Shown in pieces: positions 1 through 9,232 of a stretch of DNA of 64,000 bases. Position numbers and translations under genes: made by a program. A model generated the notes under the pieces. The model did not search any database and was not told where the DNA came from. It saw only the letters and a program-made list of their open reading frames with translations. The number at the start of each line of letters is the position of its first letter. Position 1 is the stretch's first letter. Source of the stretch: Pedobacter ginsengisoli (lineage in GTDB: Bacteria; Bacteroidota; Bacteroidia; Sphingobacteriales; Sphingobacteriaceae). Where the stretch lies: NCBI RefSeq assembly GCF_030244015.1, contig NZ_JASSYX010000003.1, forward strand, positions 496,001 to 560,000, read 5' to 3'.

Positions 1-879
1 GCTGATGAAATTTCATGGTTCGTAAATTATATTACTAATGATGGCCTTATTTATGTGATACGTAATGGGGGTTCTGACCATCAGATCGCACCTTCGAAAC
101 GGGTAAACATCCACACTGACAAAGGGATGGTGAAGGCCGTATTTGGATGGCCGGCTATACATACCCGCAGCGGCGGGGAAAAAGAGGAAGCCCCTGCATT
201 AAAAAATATTTTCCTTGACTGTGGCTGCACTACCAAAGAAGAGGTGGAAAAACTTGGCGTCCATGTTGGCTGCGTAATTACCTACGAAGATGAGTTTATG
301 GTTTTGAACGATCGTTATTATGTAGGCAGGGCCTTAGACAATAGGGCTGGTGGTTTTATGATCGCTGAAGTGGCACGTCTGCTTAAGGAGAATAAAAAGA
401 AACTGCCTTTTGGCTTATATATCGTTAACTCGGTGCAGGAAGAAATCGGGTTGCGCGGCGCTGAAATGATTGCCGACAGGATTAAACCACATGTGGCGAT
501 CATTACCGACGTAACACACGACACCACAACCCCGATGATCAATAAAATTACACAGGGTGACCTGGCCTGCGGTAAGGGTCCGGTTGTTTCTTACGCGCCG
601 GCAGTACAGACCAATCTGAACAAGCTGCTGATCGAAACAGCAGAAAAGAATAATATTCCGTTCCAGCGTCAGGCGTCGTCACGGTCAACAGGAACAGATA
701 CGGATGCCTTCGCTTACTCGAATGGCGGAGTCCCTTCTGCATTGATCTCCTTACCCTTGCGTTACATGCATACAACTGTTGAAATGATCCACAAGGAAGA
801 TGTAGACAATGTGATCCGTCTGATTTATCATTCCCTGTTAAATATTAAAAAAGATCACGATTTCAGGTATTCTAAATAA
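1..879 (+). CDS. M42 family metallopeptidase (5' end outside window)
   Basis: The frame is open from base 1 to the TAA at 879, giving 292 residues. The GTG at 55 is internal, because in-frame ADEISWFVNYI upstream of it already matches the family's metal-binding His-x-Asp-Glu region (the His lies outside the window). Visible M42 motifs are LDNRAGG (bridging Asp), QEEIGLRGAE (catalytic Glu pair), ITDVTHDT (metal Asp) and YMHTTVEM (C-terminal metal His). The family consists of cytoplasmic, usually dodecameric, di-metal aminopeptidases that degrade oligopeptides. No signal peptide can be assessed. The next gene, a HerA-like ATPase, begins 39 bp downstream on the same strand and may be cotranscribed. 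Confidence 0.9.
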   Translation, partial: ADEISWFVNYITNDGLIYVIRNGGSDHQIAPSKRVNIHTDKGMVKAVFGWPAIHTRSGGEKEEAPALKNIFLDCGCTTKEEVEKLGVHVGCVITYEDEFMVLNDRYYVGRALDNRAGGFMIAEVARLLKENKKKLPFGLYIVNSVQEEIGLRGAEMIADRIKPHVAIITDVTHDTTTPMINKITQGDLACGKGPVVSYAPAVQTNLNKLLIETAEKNNIPFQRQASSRSTGTDTDAFAYSNGGVPSALISLPLRYMHTTVEMIHKEDVDNVIRLIYHSLLNIKKDHDFRYSK

Positions 880-918
880 TCAATTATTTTATTGCGTTGG
901 TGACAAAAAAATTTACTT

Positions 919-2472
919 ATGAACGATCAATCAGCAAAATTTATAGAAAAGATTAAAGACTCTTATCAACTGACCGATCCTCATATTTATTTGGGCGCGG
1001 GTATTTTAGATGGCAAAGTACTCGCCGAAGCTGAAGTAAACCTGTCGCTCCGTATGATGAACAGGCACGGTTTGGTAGCCGGTGCAACAGGCACCGGAAA
1101 AACCCGTACCCTGCAGTTACTTGCTGAGCAATTGTCTGATGCAGGTGTCCCCGTATTTATGCTGGACGTAAAGGGTGATCTGTCCGGACTAAACCAGGCC
1201 GGCCCAGTCAATCCTAAAATTGAGGACAGGGCTAACCAGTTAAACAAACCCTTTATCCCTGCCGGCTTTCCAGTTGAGCTCTATTCTCTATCCGGCAAGC
1301 TTGGGGCGCAAATGCGTGCCACCGTTTTGGAATTCGGACCAATCCTGCTGGCAAAGATTCTCGACCTGAACGACACACAAGCCGGGGTGCTGGCGGTTAT
1401 CTTTAAATATGCAGATGACAATAAAATGCCGGTTATCGACCTTAATGACCTTAAAAAATTGGTTTCTTATCTGGCCGAAGAGCAAGGCGCTGAAGAGATC
1501 AAAAGCACATACGGAAAAATATCAACAGCTACTTCAGGTACCATCCTAAGAAAAATTGTGGCTATTGAACAGCGGGGCTTGGGTGCTATGTTTGGTGAAC
1601 GCTCATTTGATATTGAAGATCTTTTTGTGAAAGTTGATGGTAAAGGCATGATCAGCCTGTTAAATATCTCAGATGTTCAGAATCAGCCGGTTTTATACTC
1701 TACTTATCTGCTAAGTCTGCTGGCGGAAATATTTTATAGCATGCCGGAGGCAGGCGACCTGGACAAGCCTAAGCTGGTGTTCTTTTTTGATGAAGCACAT
1801 TTACTTTTCAAAAATTCTTCAAAGGCATTCTTAGAGCAAATCGAAACCATTATCCGGTTGATCCGCTCAAAAGGAATTGGTGTATTCTTTTGTACACAGG
1901 CACCAACAGATGTACCGGAGAGTGTCCTGTCTCAATTGGGCAACCGGATACAGCATGCTTTAAGGGTATTTACGCCAAATGATGTTGATGCCATGAAAAA
2001 AACAGTGAATACCTATCCAACGTCTGATTTTTACAAGATCGACCAGACCCTGACATCCCTGGGCACCGGGCAGGCATTAATCACAGTTTTGAACGAAAAA
2101 GGCATCCCAACGGAAGTTGCGGCAACTATGCTCACCGCACCAAGAGCCATCATGGGGCCATTAAATGCAGCAGATTACAATGATCTTATCCGATCGAGTG
2201 CCGTTGCCACAAAATATCAGGAAACCATTGATCCCGAAAGTGCTTATGAAATACTCACAAAACGAATTAATGATAAACTGTCAGAAGAGGAAAGCCAAAT
2301 CCAGCCCGAAGTGACAGAGACACCTGCAAGAGGCGAAAAAAGCATCATCGAAAAAGTAATGGGCGCTACAATTACCCGACAGATCGGCAAAGAAATCGTA
2401 CGTGGCTTATTTGGCATGCTTACAGGCAAAAAGCCCAGGAGCAGTGGGGGTAAAAGCATATTTGGATTTTAA
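919..2472 (+). CDS. HerA/DUF853 (YjgR-like) ATPase
   Basis: A 517-residue P-loop ATPase. Walker A GATGTGKT lies at residues 55-62 and Walker B plus DEAH (LVFFFDEAH) at about 286-294. A FCTQAPTDVPESV stretch follows, as in the HerA-FtsK superfamily proteins annotated DUF853 or YjgR. The C-terminus is basic and rich in Gly and Ser. The family is widespread and its role is not settled. Relatives are hexameric DNA translocases, but no nuclease partner such as NurA is nearby, so a DNA-repair role cannot be claimed. It is probably cytoplasmic, with no signal peptide or membrane segment. It lies 39 bp after the M42 peptidase. Confidence 0.85.
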   Translation: MNDQSAKFIEKIKDSYQLTDPHIYLGAGILDGKVLAEAEVNLSLRMMNRHGLVAGATGTGKTRTLQLLAEQLSDAGVPVFMLDVKGDLSGLNQAGPVNPKIEDRANQLNKPFIPAGFPVELYSLSGKLGAQMRATVLEFGPILLAKILDLNDTQAGVLAVIFKYADDNKMPVIDLNDLKKLVSYLAEEQGAEEIKSTYGKISTATSGTILRKIVAIEQRGLGAMFGERSFDIEDLFVKVDGKGMISLLNISDVQNQPVLYSTYLLSLLAEIFYSMPEAGDLDKPKLVFFFDEAHLLFKNSSKAFLEQIETIIRLIRSKGIGVFFCTQAPTDVPESVLSQLGNRIQHALRVFTPNDVDAMKKTVNTYPTSDFYKIDQTLTSLGTGQALITVLNEKGIPTEVAATMLTAPRAIMGPLNAADYNDLIRSSAVATKYQETIDPESAYEILTKRINDKLSEEESQIQPEVTETPARGEKSIIEKVMGATITRQIGKEIVRGLFGMLTGKKPRSSGGKSIFGF

Positions 2473-2568
2473 ATAAAAACTATCTTTACCTAAATCAAAA
2501 AATGTATTTTAGCTCCACAAAATATATTTACTGTTTACACTGATTATTAACTTATTCATTATTATTGA

Positions 2569-3468
2569 ATGAAACCTACCTTACTAATATTAGCTGCCGG
2601 TATGGCAAGCCGCTACGGCAGTATGAAACAAATTGACGGCTTTGGCCCCAACGGCGAGACCATTATTGATTATTCTATTTATGACGCTATCAAGGCTGGC
2701 TTTGGCAAAGTAGTCTTCATCATTAAAGAAGAATTTGTTGACAATTTCAAAGCCATATTTGAACCTAAGCTGATCGGTAAAATTGAAACCGATTATGTAT
2801 TCCAAAACTTCGACCTAAAGCAATTTGGTATCGAGGAAGAAATCTATCGCGAAAAACCATGGGGAACTGCACATGCAATCCTTTCTGCAAGAAAAGTGAT
2901 CAAAGAACCATTTTGTGTAATCAACGCCGATGACTATTATGGTTTTGATGCATTTAAGAAAATGGTCGTTTTCTTAAATACTGAAGCTTCCGACAGCAAT
3001 TATTCTATAATCGGTTATCAAATCGGCAAAACATTATCCGACTTTGGTTCTGTTTCCCGCGGTGTCTGCAAAACAAACGAGGCTGGATACCTGGAAGAGA
3101 TCACTGAACGTACCCAGGTTTATAAAAAAGGCGATGCTATTGTTTATGAGGAAAATGGGGTTGAATATCCTTTAGATTTCGAAACGCCCGTTTCTATGAA
3201 TTTCTGGGGCTTTACTCCAGCCGTCTTTAAACTAACTGAAGACCTGTTCAGGATCTTTGCACTGGAAAATAAAGAAAAACCAAAAGCTGAATTCTTTATC
3301 CCGCTGATAGGCGAAAATCTGGTTAAAACAAATACTGCATCTTTTAAAGTAATCCCTACGGCCAATCAATGGTTTGGGGTAACATATAAGGAAGACAAAC
3401 CTTTTGTTCAGGATAGCATAGACCAGCTTGTAAAAGATGGCACATATCCGGAGAATCTCTGGAATTAA
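2569..3468 (+). CDS. NTP-transferase family protein (sugar nucleotidyltransferase-like)
   Basis: A 299-residue protein whose N-terminus LILAAGMASRYGSMKQ is a variant of the nucleotide-binding GxGxR signature of the NTP_transferase fold. NADDYYG at about residues 118-124 fits the metal-binding Asp region. The family joins NTP to sugar phosphates (for example glucose-1-phosphate uridylyl- or thymidylyltransferases), but the substrate cannot be read from sequence. It is monocistronic: a 96-bp AT-rich gap lies upstream, and a perfect 20-bp-stem terminator lies downstream, shared with convergent dnaK. ATG is at 2569. Confidence 0.85.
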   Translation: MKPTLLILAAGMASRYGSMKQIDGFGPNGETIIDYSIYDAIKAGFGKVVFIIKEEFVDNFKAIFEPKLIGKIETDYVFQNFDLKQFGIEEEIYREKPWGTAHAILSARKVIKEPFCVINADDYYGFDAFKKMVVFLNTEASDSNYSIIGYQIGKTLSDFGSVSRGVCKTNEAGYLEEITERTQVYKKGDAIVYEENGVEYPLDFETPVSMNFWGFTPAVFKLTEDLFRIFALENKEKPKAEFFIPLIGENLVKTNTASFKVIPTANQWFGVTYKEDKPFVQDSIDQLVKDGTYPENLWN

Positions 3469-3492
3469 TTAAAAAGTTCTAAAACGATCAAT

Positions 3493-3535
3493 AAAAGAGA
3501 AAGCCCCGGGTATATTACCCGGGGCTTTCTCTTTT
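3493..3535. terminator. Bidirectional intrinsic terminator
   Basis: A perfect 20-bp stem (3493-3512 pairs with 3516-3535) closes a 3-nt loop. The GC-rich core is CCCCGGG, and A-runs and T-runs flank it, so it reads as a Rho-independent terminator on both strands. It sits between the convergent nucleotidyltransferase gene and dnaK. Confidence 0.93.
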
Positions 3536-3550
3536 ATTTGATACAAACAA

Positions 3551-5467
3551 TTATTTTTTATCGTCTTTTACTTCTTCAAAGTCTACATCGGTTACATTAT
3601 CGCCACCATCATTTGCCTGTCCGCCATTGGCAGCTGCACCTTCCGGTTGTCCCGCTCCCGCTTCCTGACCGGCTTTATACATCTCTTCAGAAGCAGCATT
3701 CCATGCGCTTTGTAATTCTTCCTGAGCTGCATCAATATCAGCAAAATTTCTTGCAGCATGCGCATCCTTAAGTTTTTTCAAACCTGCTTCAATAGGTGCT
3801 TTTTTATCTTCAGAGATCTTCTCTCCAAATTCTTTAAGCTGTTTCTCTGTTGAGAAGATTAAAGCATCAGCACTATTGATCTTTTCAGCTTCTTCCTTAG
3901 CTGCTTTATCTGATTCAGCATTTTTCTCTGCCTCTTCTTTCATTCTTTTGATCTCCTCATCAGTCAAGCCAGACGAAGCCTCAATACGGATTTTCTGTTC
4001 TTTACCAGTAGCTTTATCTTTCGCACTCACGTGTAAGATACCATTTGCATCAATATCAAAGGCTACTTCCACCTGAGGAACACCCCTTGGAGCCGGTGGA
4101 ATCCCATCGAGGATAAAACGTCCGATCGTACGGTTCTGAGCCGCCATAGGACGCTCACCTTGCAAGATGTGGATCTCAACCGAAGGCTGATTATCAGCAG
4201 CAGTAGAGAAAGTCTCTGCTTTTTTAGAAGGAATTGTCGTATTTGCCTCAATTAACTTAGTCATGACACCACCCATAGTTTCAATACCTAAAGAAAGAGG
4301 GGTGACATCCAGTAACAATACATCTTTTACTTCTCCGGTCAGTACACCACCTTGAATTGCAGCACCAATAGCAACTACCTCATCCGGGTTTACTCCTTTA
4401 GAAGGTTCTTTACCGAAAAATGCTTTAACTGCTTCCTGAATCGCAGGGATACGGGTTGAACCACCGACAAGAATGATTTCATCAATATCGCTGGTTTTCA
4501 AACCTGCGTTTTTCAGAGCTGATTTACAAGGATCAATTGTACGCTTAATTAAATCAGCAGCCAATTGTTCAAATTTAGCACGGCTCAATGTTCTGACCAG
4601 GTGTTTTGGTCCTGTCGCATCAGCAGTAATATAAGGCAAATTGATCTCTGTTGAAGTTGTGCTGGACAATTCAATTTTAGCTTTTTCAGCAGCCTCTTTT
4701 AAACGCTGTAATGCCATTGGATCCTGGTGCAGGTCCATGCCATTCTCATTTTTAAATTCTCCTGCCAGCCATTCGATAATGATATGGTCAAAATCATCTC
4801 CACCTAAATGGGTATCACCATCAGTCGATTTTACTTCAAACACACCATCACCCAGCTCTAATACCGAAACGTCATGTGTACCGCCACCACAATCAAACAC
4901 AACGATTTTCATATCCTTGTGGGCTTTATCCAGGCCATAGGCCAAGGCCGCCGCCGTTGGTTCGTTAATGATCCGCTTAACGGTTAAACCAGCAATCTCA
5001 CCAGCTTCTTTTGTTGCCTGACGCTGGGCGTCATTAAAATATGCAGGAACGGTAATCACCGCCTCTGTTACTTCATGCCCCAAAAAATCTTCAGCAGTTT
5101 TCTTCATTTTCTGCAAAATCATCGCCGAAATCTCCTGAGGAGTGTATTTCCGATCATCTATCTCTACACGTGGTGTATTATTATCACCTTTAACTACCTT
5201 GTAAGGCACACGTGACGTTTCCTTAGACACTTCAGCAAAGCTGCTTCCCATAAAGCGCTTAATCGAAGATATTGTTTTTGTTGGATTAGTGATCGCCTGG
5301 CGTTTCGCCGGCTCGCCTACTTTACGTTCTCCATTTTCTGCAAAAGCAACAATGGATGGCGTAGTACGCTTACCCTCACTGTTGGCTATAACTACAGGTT
5401 CGTTACCTTCCATTACGGCTACGCAAGAGTTTGTTGTTCCTAAGTCTATACCAATAATTTTTGACAT
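3551..5467 (-). CDS. dnaK: Molecular chaperone DnaK (Hsp70)
   Basis: 638 residues, the usual length for the family. The ATPase domain begins [18 protein letters not shown] and includes the phosphate-2 loop [17 protein letters not shown] at about 190-206 and the [11 protein letters not shown] motif. The interdomain linker [15 protein letters not shown] precedes the substrate-binding domain. A helical lid and a Gly/Ala/Asn-rich C-terminus ending FEEVKDDKK follow. It folds client proteins in the cytoplasm with DnaJ and GrpE, neither of which is adjacent. The Cys and His in the CGGGTHD loop replace the more common Leu and Phe. The upstream region has TGACAG repeats and no good Bacteroidota housekeeping promoter, so heat-shock control is likely. 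Confidence 0.98.
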   Translation of the reverse strand: MSKIIGIDLGTTNSCVAVMEGNEPVVIANSEGKRTTPSIVAFAENGERKVGEPAKRQAITNPTKTISSIKRFMGSSFAEVSKETSRVPYKVVKGDNNTPRVEIDDRKYTPQEISAMILQKMKKTAEDFLGHEVTEAVITVPAYFNDAQRQATKEAGEIAGLTVKRIINEPTAAALAYGLDKAHKDMKIVVFDCGGGTHDVSVLELGDGVFEVKSTDGDTHLGGDDFDHIIIEWLAGEFKNENGMDLHQDPMALQRLKEAAEKAKIELSSTTSTEINLPYITADATGPKHLVRTLSRAKFEQLAADLIKRTIDPCKSALKNAGLKTSDIDEIILVGGSTRIPAIQEAVKAFFGKEPSKGVNPDEVVAIGAAIQGGVLTGEVKDVLLLDVTPLSLGIETMGGVMTKLIEANTTIPSKKAETFSTAADNQPSVEIHILQGERPMAAQNRTIGRFILDGIPPAPRGVPQVEVAFDIDANGILHVSAKDKATGKEQKIRIEASSGLTDEEIKRMKEEAEKNAESDKAAKEEAEKINSADALIFSTEKQLKEFGEKISEDKKAPIEAGLKKLKDAHAARNFADIDAAQEELQSAWNAASEEMYKAGQEAGAGQPEGAAANGGQANDGGDNVTDVDFEEVKDDKK

Positions 5468-5593
5468 GCTATTTATCTCTATTTATGTTATGAAATCCTT
5501 TTATTTATATCTGTTTAACAAGCAATGTGCCAATCGGGTTTTGGCAGAAAATCATGCCCTGCTACAATAATTAAAGAAATTTATGGCGGAAAG

Positions 5594-5621
5594 CTGTTAC
5601 AAAAATGTGACAGTATGACAG
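5594..5621. promoter_or_regulatory. TGACAG repeats upstream of dnaK
   Basis: TGACAG occurs twice at 8-bp spacing (5608-5613 and 5616-5621). The first copy is also one arm of an imperfect palindrome, CTGTTACA-AAAA-TGTGACAG (5594-5613, 7 of 8 positions pair). It lies about 130-150 bp upstream of the dnaK start codon and close to the 3' end of the next gene. The repeat is read directly; a role as a heat-shock control element is inference. Confidence 0.4.
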
Positions 5622-5630
5622 AAACAGGGA

Positions 5631-6845
5631 TTAGAGCAGCTTCTCCTGTTCCAAAATCCTTTCTAAATGATGATAGCCGATGCCGAAATATGCTTTTGTT
5701 TCCGCAATTTTCTGTTTTATTTCCAGTTTTTTAGCGTCACGGATTTTATTACTTTTCTGATTAATTGGCTTAATACCCACAATCAGGATGTTTTTGGGTG
5801 TGTGTGCATCAGATATAAACTCGAAAACTTTTGTCTTATAGCCGAAATATTCCAGTATTAGCGCTCTGATCCCATCAGTTACCATTTCCGCTTGCCGTTC
5901 CATAAATATTCCATATTTAGTCAGCACAGATATTTCATTTTTAACCTTATTCCTTTCCATTTCGCGTCTGATCTGCTTATGGCAACATGGAGCCACCACA
6001 ATTAATTTGGCATCGGCTTTAATCCCTTTAATTATGGCATCGTCTGTAGCTGTATCACAAGCATGCAGCGCAATTAGCAAATCAATATTCGAAACATCAT
6101 AATCCTCAATAGTTCCCTGAACAAAATCCAGTTCTTTGAATCCTGACTGCCTGGCAATGGCATTACACAAGCCGACCAAATCTTCCCTATACTCTACTCC
6201 GGTAACTTTAACTTGTTCCGCCAGTACCTGATGCAGATAATCATAAAGTGCAAAAGTAAGATATCCTTTGCCCGACCCCATGTCCGCTACCTGCTTGATG
6301 CTTCCTGGCGGAAATTCTTTAATCAGGCCATTTAAAATCTCGATATATTGATTAATCTGCTTGTATTTATCCTGGGCGTTCTTAAAAACGTTCCCTTCGG
6401 GATCAGTTAGTTTCAGTTCGACTAAATAAGGCTTTCCAGCCGGTTGAATCCATCGCTTTTTTTCCTTGTCATGCGACAAATCCGGCTTAAGCACTTTGCT
6501 CAGCATTTGCTCTCTAACAGAGATCAACTGCTTTTTGCCATGTTCCAGGATAACTTCTTTTTCTGCAGTAAATAGCGTCGCCACTTTAAAATCGTTACTT
6601 GTAAAATGACCAACCAGACTGATTCCCTCTTCTATCGAAAAGTTCTTAATGATGTCACGTGTCTTATAGCGATAAGTAAACGACAGCATGTATGTTCTTT
6701 TGATCTTTACTTTTCTAACATAAATATTCTTCAATTCCTTCTCGTTTCCCTGGTAATTACCAAGAGAAATTTTAACAAATACATTAGAAGAAATGCTTTC
6801 TGCCAACTGATCTTTGAACTGCTGTAAATGGTGTTGATTAGACAT
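5631..6845 (-). CDS. SAM-dependent methyltransferase (Methyltransf_32-like)
   Basis: 404 residues. The C-terminal half holds a class I Rossmann methyltransferase: motif I ADMGSGKGYLTFAL at about 187-200, the acidic motif VTGVEYREDL, and LLIALHACDTATDDAI followed by VVAPCCHKQIRREM. That arrangement (HACD plus APCCHK) is seen in the Methyltransf_32 group, which includes putative RNA-modifying enzymes. The N-terminal ~130 residues are a basic domain I do not recognise. It is probably cytoplasmic. A good -7 element (TACTTTTG at 6862-6869) lies just upstream. The substrate is unknown. Confidence 0.8.
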   Translation of the reverse strand: MSNQHHLQQFKDQLAESISSNVFVKISLGNYQGNEKELKNIYVRKVKIKRTYMLSFTYRYKTRDIIKNFSIEEGISLVGHFTSNDFKVATLFTAEKEVILEHGKKQLISVREQMLSKVLKPDLSHDKEKKRWIQPAGKPYLVELKLTDPEGNVFKNAQDKYKQINQYIEILNGLIKEFPPGSIKQVADMGSGKGYLTFALYDYLHQVLAEQVKVTGVEYREDLVGLCNAIARQSGFKELDFVQGTIEDYDVSNIDLLIALHACDTATDDAIIKGIKADAKLIVVAPCCHKQIRREMERNKVKNEISVLTKYGIFMERQAEMVTDGIRALILEYFGYKTKVFEFISDAHTPKNILIVGIKPINQKSNKIRDAKKLEIKQKIAETKAYFGIGYHHLERILEQEKLL

Positions 6846-6861
6846 AAATTTGATTACTTTA

Positions 6862-6893
6862 CAAAAGTAACCATTTAGAAAAGGAATAGTAAA
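6862..6893 (-). promoter_or_regulatory. Promoter of the methyltransferase gene
   Basis: Read on the minus strand this is TTTA-N20-TACTTTTG. The -7 box fits TAnnTTTG exactly and the -33 box has one mismatch to TTTG. The box ends 17 bp before the start codon. Confidence 0.6.
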
Positions 6894-6901
6894 TTAGCTT
6901 T

Positions 6902-7456
6902 ATGGAATCCCTCTTTTTTGTTGCCATCCTGCCACCGCCGGAAATTAGCGCCGGCATTGATGAAATCAGAAAACAATGTTCAATAGACTATCAGGTATAC
7001 AGTGCACTTAACCCCCCTGTACATATTACCTTAATCCCCCCTTTTAAGCTAAATGTAACCTTGGAGAACAAGTTAATAACAAGTCTTCAATACTGCCGAA
7101 ACTTTAGGCCATTTGAACAGGAATTACGTGACTTTGATGGCTTTCCTCCTAAAGTAATATTCATCAGGGCCAACAAAAACTCTGGAATTACAGCGCTCCA
7201 TAAAAGTATCGCTACTAAAATCAGGCCCTACTTAAAAGAAAAACCGGGGTCAATCAATCCGCACATCACGATTGCTTACAGGGATGTTGAGGAGCATGTT
7301 TATGAGAAGATCATTCAAGACTATAGCAAAAAGCGTCTCCGGGCTAACTTCAATGTAAACAAATTTGCCTTGCTAAAGCATGACGGCAAGAAATGGAACC
7401 TGTTCAAAGAATTCGACTCCAGGCCCGGGGAAGAACAATACTCAATAGATCTTTAA
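6902..7456 (+). CDS. 2'-5' RNA ligase family protein (2H phosphoesterase)
   Basis: 184 residues with the two His-x-Thr motifs that define the 2H superfamily: HIT at 41-43 (PPVHITLIPPF) and HIT at 121-123 (NPHITIAYRD), in two similar halves. These enzymes act on 2',5'-linked or cyclic phosphates of RNA or nucleotides, as in ThpR/LigT. The natural substrate here cannot be inferred. It is divergent from the methyltransferase gene across a 56-bp gap. An intrinsic terminator begins immediately after the stop codon. Confidence 0.85.
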   Translation: MESLFFVAILPPPEISAGIDEIRKQCSIDYQVYSALNPPVHITLIPPFKLNVTLENKLITSLQYCRNFRPFEQELRDFDGFPPKVIFIRANKNSGITALHKSIATKIRPYLKEKPGSINPHITIAYRDVEEHVYEKIIQDYSKKRLRANFNVNKFALLKHDGKKWNLFKEFDSRPGEEQYSIDL

Positions 7457-7494
7457 AAGAAAAACCCTGACCGGTGCCGGTCAGGGTTTTTCTT
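7457..7494. terminator. Bidirectional intrinsic terminator
   Basis: A perfect inverted repeat (7457-7474 with 7477-7494, 18 bp, GC core CCCTGACCGG) is flanked by A- and T-runs. It begins right after the stop of the RNA ligase-like gene and faces the end of rplQ, so it terminates both converging units, including the whole S10-spc-alpha cluster. Confidence 0.92.
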
Positions 7495-7511
7495 ATGATA
7501 ATCAGGGAATA

Positions 7512-8075
7512 TTATTCGCCCTTATCTTCTTTCGTTTCAGCAGCAGGCGCCTCAGGTGCAGCCTCTTCTTTCGCTGGAGTTTCTTCAGCAATCTCTTCTA
7601 CTTTTGCTTCAGCCACCTTTTCTGCTTTAGCAGCAGGAGCGTCAGATTTCTTAGCTTTGCTTCTGCCTCTACGAGTACTTTTCTTTTCAGCAGATGCAGC
7701 TTCACTACCGTAAACTTCGTTATAGTCTACAAGCTCGATTAATGCCATCTCCGCGTTATCACCTAAACGATTGTTTAATTTGATAATCCTGGTGTAACCA
7801 CCCGGGCGATTTGCAACCTTAGCAGCAATATCACGGAACAATTCAGTAACGGTTTCTTTATCCTGTAAGTAACCAAATACTATACGGCGGGAATGCGTCG
7901 TATCAGTTTTTGATTTTGTGATGATTGGCTCAACATAAGTACGCAACGCTTTAGCTTTAGCCAAAGTAGTTGAAATTCTTTTATGTTTAATTAATGACGA
8001 AGCCATATTAGCCAGCATCGCTTTACGATGTGAATCTGTTCTTCCTAAGTGATTTATTTTTTTACCGTGTCTCAT
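7512..8075 (-). CDS. rplQ: 50S ribosomal protein L17
   Basis: 187 residues. The first ~120 ([20 protein letters not shown] onward) are the conserved L17 core that lines the polypeptide exit side of the large subunit. Residues from about 130 on form a low-complexity tail, first basic ([13 protein letters not shown]) and then rich in Ala, Glu and Pro, and make it about 60-70 residues longer than E. coli L17. It is the last gene of the minus-strand ribosomal cluster, 87 bp after rpoA. The leader contains an 8-bp inverted repeat. Confidence 0.97.
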   Translation of the reverse strand: MRHGKKINHLGRTDSHRKAMLANMASSLIKHKRISTTLAKAKALRTYVEPIITKSKTDTTHSRRIVFGYLQDKETVTELFRDIAAKVANRPGGYTRIIKLNNRLGDNAEMALIELVDYNEVYGSEAASAEKKSTRRGRSKAKKSDAPAAKAEKVAEAKVEEIAEETPAKEEAAPEAPAAETKEDKGE

Positions 8076-8089
8076 TTTTAAATTTATTC

Positions 8090-8134
8090 AGTATATACCG
8101 TCTCTTTGAGATTAATCTGAGGGAATTATATACT
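8090..8134 (-). repeat. Inverted repeat in the rpoA-rplQ gap
   Basis: AGTATATA at 8090-8097 and TATATACT at 8127-8134 are perfect complements separated by 29 nt. On the minus strand this would form a stem-loop just upstream of the rplQ start. It is AU-only and therefore weak. No function is known. Confidence 0.35.
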
Positions 8135-8162
8135 ATTAACAATTATGTTATTTTGCTATGTA

Positions 8163-9155
8163 TTACTCTTCGTCCAATTTAAATTTGGAAAGATTCATTC
8201 CGAAAGACAGGCTTTTAGATTTCACCAGCTCCTGGATCTCTGTTAATGATTTCTTTCCAAAATTCCGGAACTTTAACATATCTGCAACATCGTAAGATAC
8301 AAGATCTGCTAAGGTACGGATATCTGCAGCTTTCAGACAGTTCAATGCGCGCACCGAAAGATCCAGATCAACCAATTCTGTTTTTAGGATCTTACGCATG
8401 TGCAAAATCTCCTCATCAACTTCTTTGGTCTCTTCCTTAGCCTGAGACTCTAATACAAGATTCTCATCAGAAAACAGCATGAAGTGCTGGATCAAAATCT
8501 TGGCAGCCTCTTTTAATGCTTCCTCAGGATGAATAGAACCATCTGTAGAAATATCCAGAATCAATTTTTCATAATCCGTTTTCTGCTCAACACGATAATT
8601 TTCGATCGTGTATTTCACATTTTTCATTGGAGTAAAGATCGAATCAATCGCAATAACTCCAACAACGGCATCATTTATCTTATTCTCTTCTGCAGGAACA
8701 TAACCACGCCCTTTATTTATGGTCAATTCTACTTCTAAAGTAACAGATTTCTCCATGTTACAGATAACAAAATCAGGGTTAAGAACCTCAAAATTGTTAG
8801 AGAACTTGGTGATGTCCCCGGCAACAAATTGTTCCTGGCCATTTACCACGATAAAAACCTTCTCAGAATCACCTGAATCACCTACTTTTTTAAAACGTAC
8901 TTGTTTCAAGTTAAGAATGATCTCAGTTAGATCTTCAACCACACCCTTAATCGTAGAAAACTCATGAGATACCCCAGAAAAACGAATACTCGTAATGGCA
9001 TAACCCTCTAATGAAGAAAGCAATATTCTTCTAAGGGCATTACCAATTGTTACACCGAAACCGGGCTCTAAAGGACGAAATTCAAATATACCATCGAAAT
9101 CCGTTGATTTCTGCATGATTACCTTATCGGGTTTCTGAAATGCTAAAATTGCCAT
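8163..9155 (-). CDS. rpoA: RNA polymerase alpha subunit
   Basis: 330 residues. The N-terminal assembly domain carries the [24 protein letters not shown] signature region (start ~residue 26). A linker ([17 protein letters not shown]) follows, then the C-terminal domain with two helix-hairpin-helix-like stretches ([19 protein letters not shown] and [13 protein letters not shown]). It scaffolds beta and beta' and contacts upstream DNA and activators. In the cluster it follows rpsD, but an intrinsic-terminator-like hairpin lies in the 77-bp gap between them, so its transcription may be partly uncoupled. Confidence 0.98.
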   Translation of the reverse strand: MAILAFQKPDKVIMQKSTDFDGIFEFRPLEPGFGVTIGNALRRILLSSLEGYAITSIRFSGVSHEFSTIKGVVEDLTEIILNLKQVRFKKVGDSGDSEKVFIVVNGQEQFVAGDITKFSNNFEVLNPDFVICNMEKSVTLEVELTINKGRGYVPAEENKINDAVVGVIAIDSIFTPMKNVKYTIENYRVEQKTDYEKLILDISTDGSIHPEEALKEAAKILIQHFMLFSDENLVLESQAKEETKEVDEEILHMRKILKTELVDLDLSVRALNCLKAADIRTLADLVSYDVADMLKFRNFGKKSLTEIQELVKSKSLSFGMNLSKFKLDEE

Positions 9156-9194
9156 TTATAATGTTTTTAGATCGTTATTAAAATTATGTAACGC

Positions 9195-9225
9195 AAAAAA
9201 GTTAACTGCCTGTGGGCAGCTAACT
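9195..9225 (-). terminator. Intrinsic terminator/attenuator between rpsD and rpoA
   Basis: On the minus strand, positions 9225-9200 give an 11-bp stem, AGTTAGCTGCC pairing with GGCAGTTAACT (one G-U pair), with a CACA loop and a run of T immediately after. It has every element of a Rho-independent terminator but lies inside the alpha operon, so attenuation or partial read-through is likely. Confidence 0.75.
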
Positions 9226-9232
9226 AAATATA

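Noticed and set aside
5519-5546. Sigma-54-like TGGCAC-N5-TTGT on the minus strand and a TGCCAA/TTGGCA inverted repeat upstream of dnaK
   Set aside because: The -12 GC dinucleotide is GT, the match overlaps the inverted repeat, and no activator gene is near. Too weak to call.
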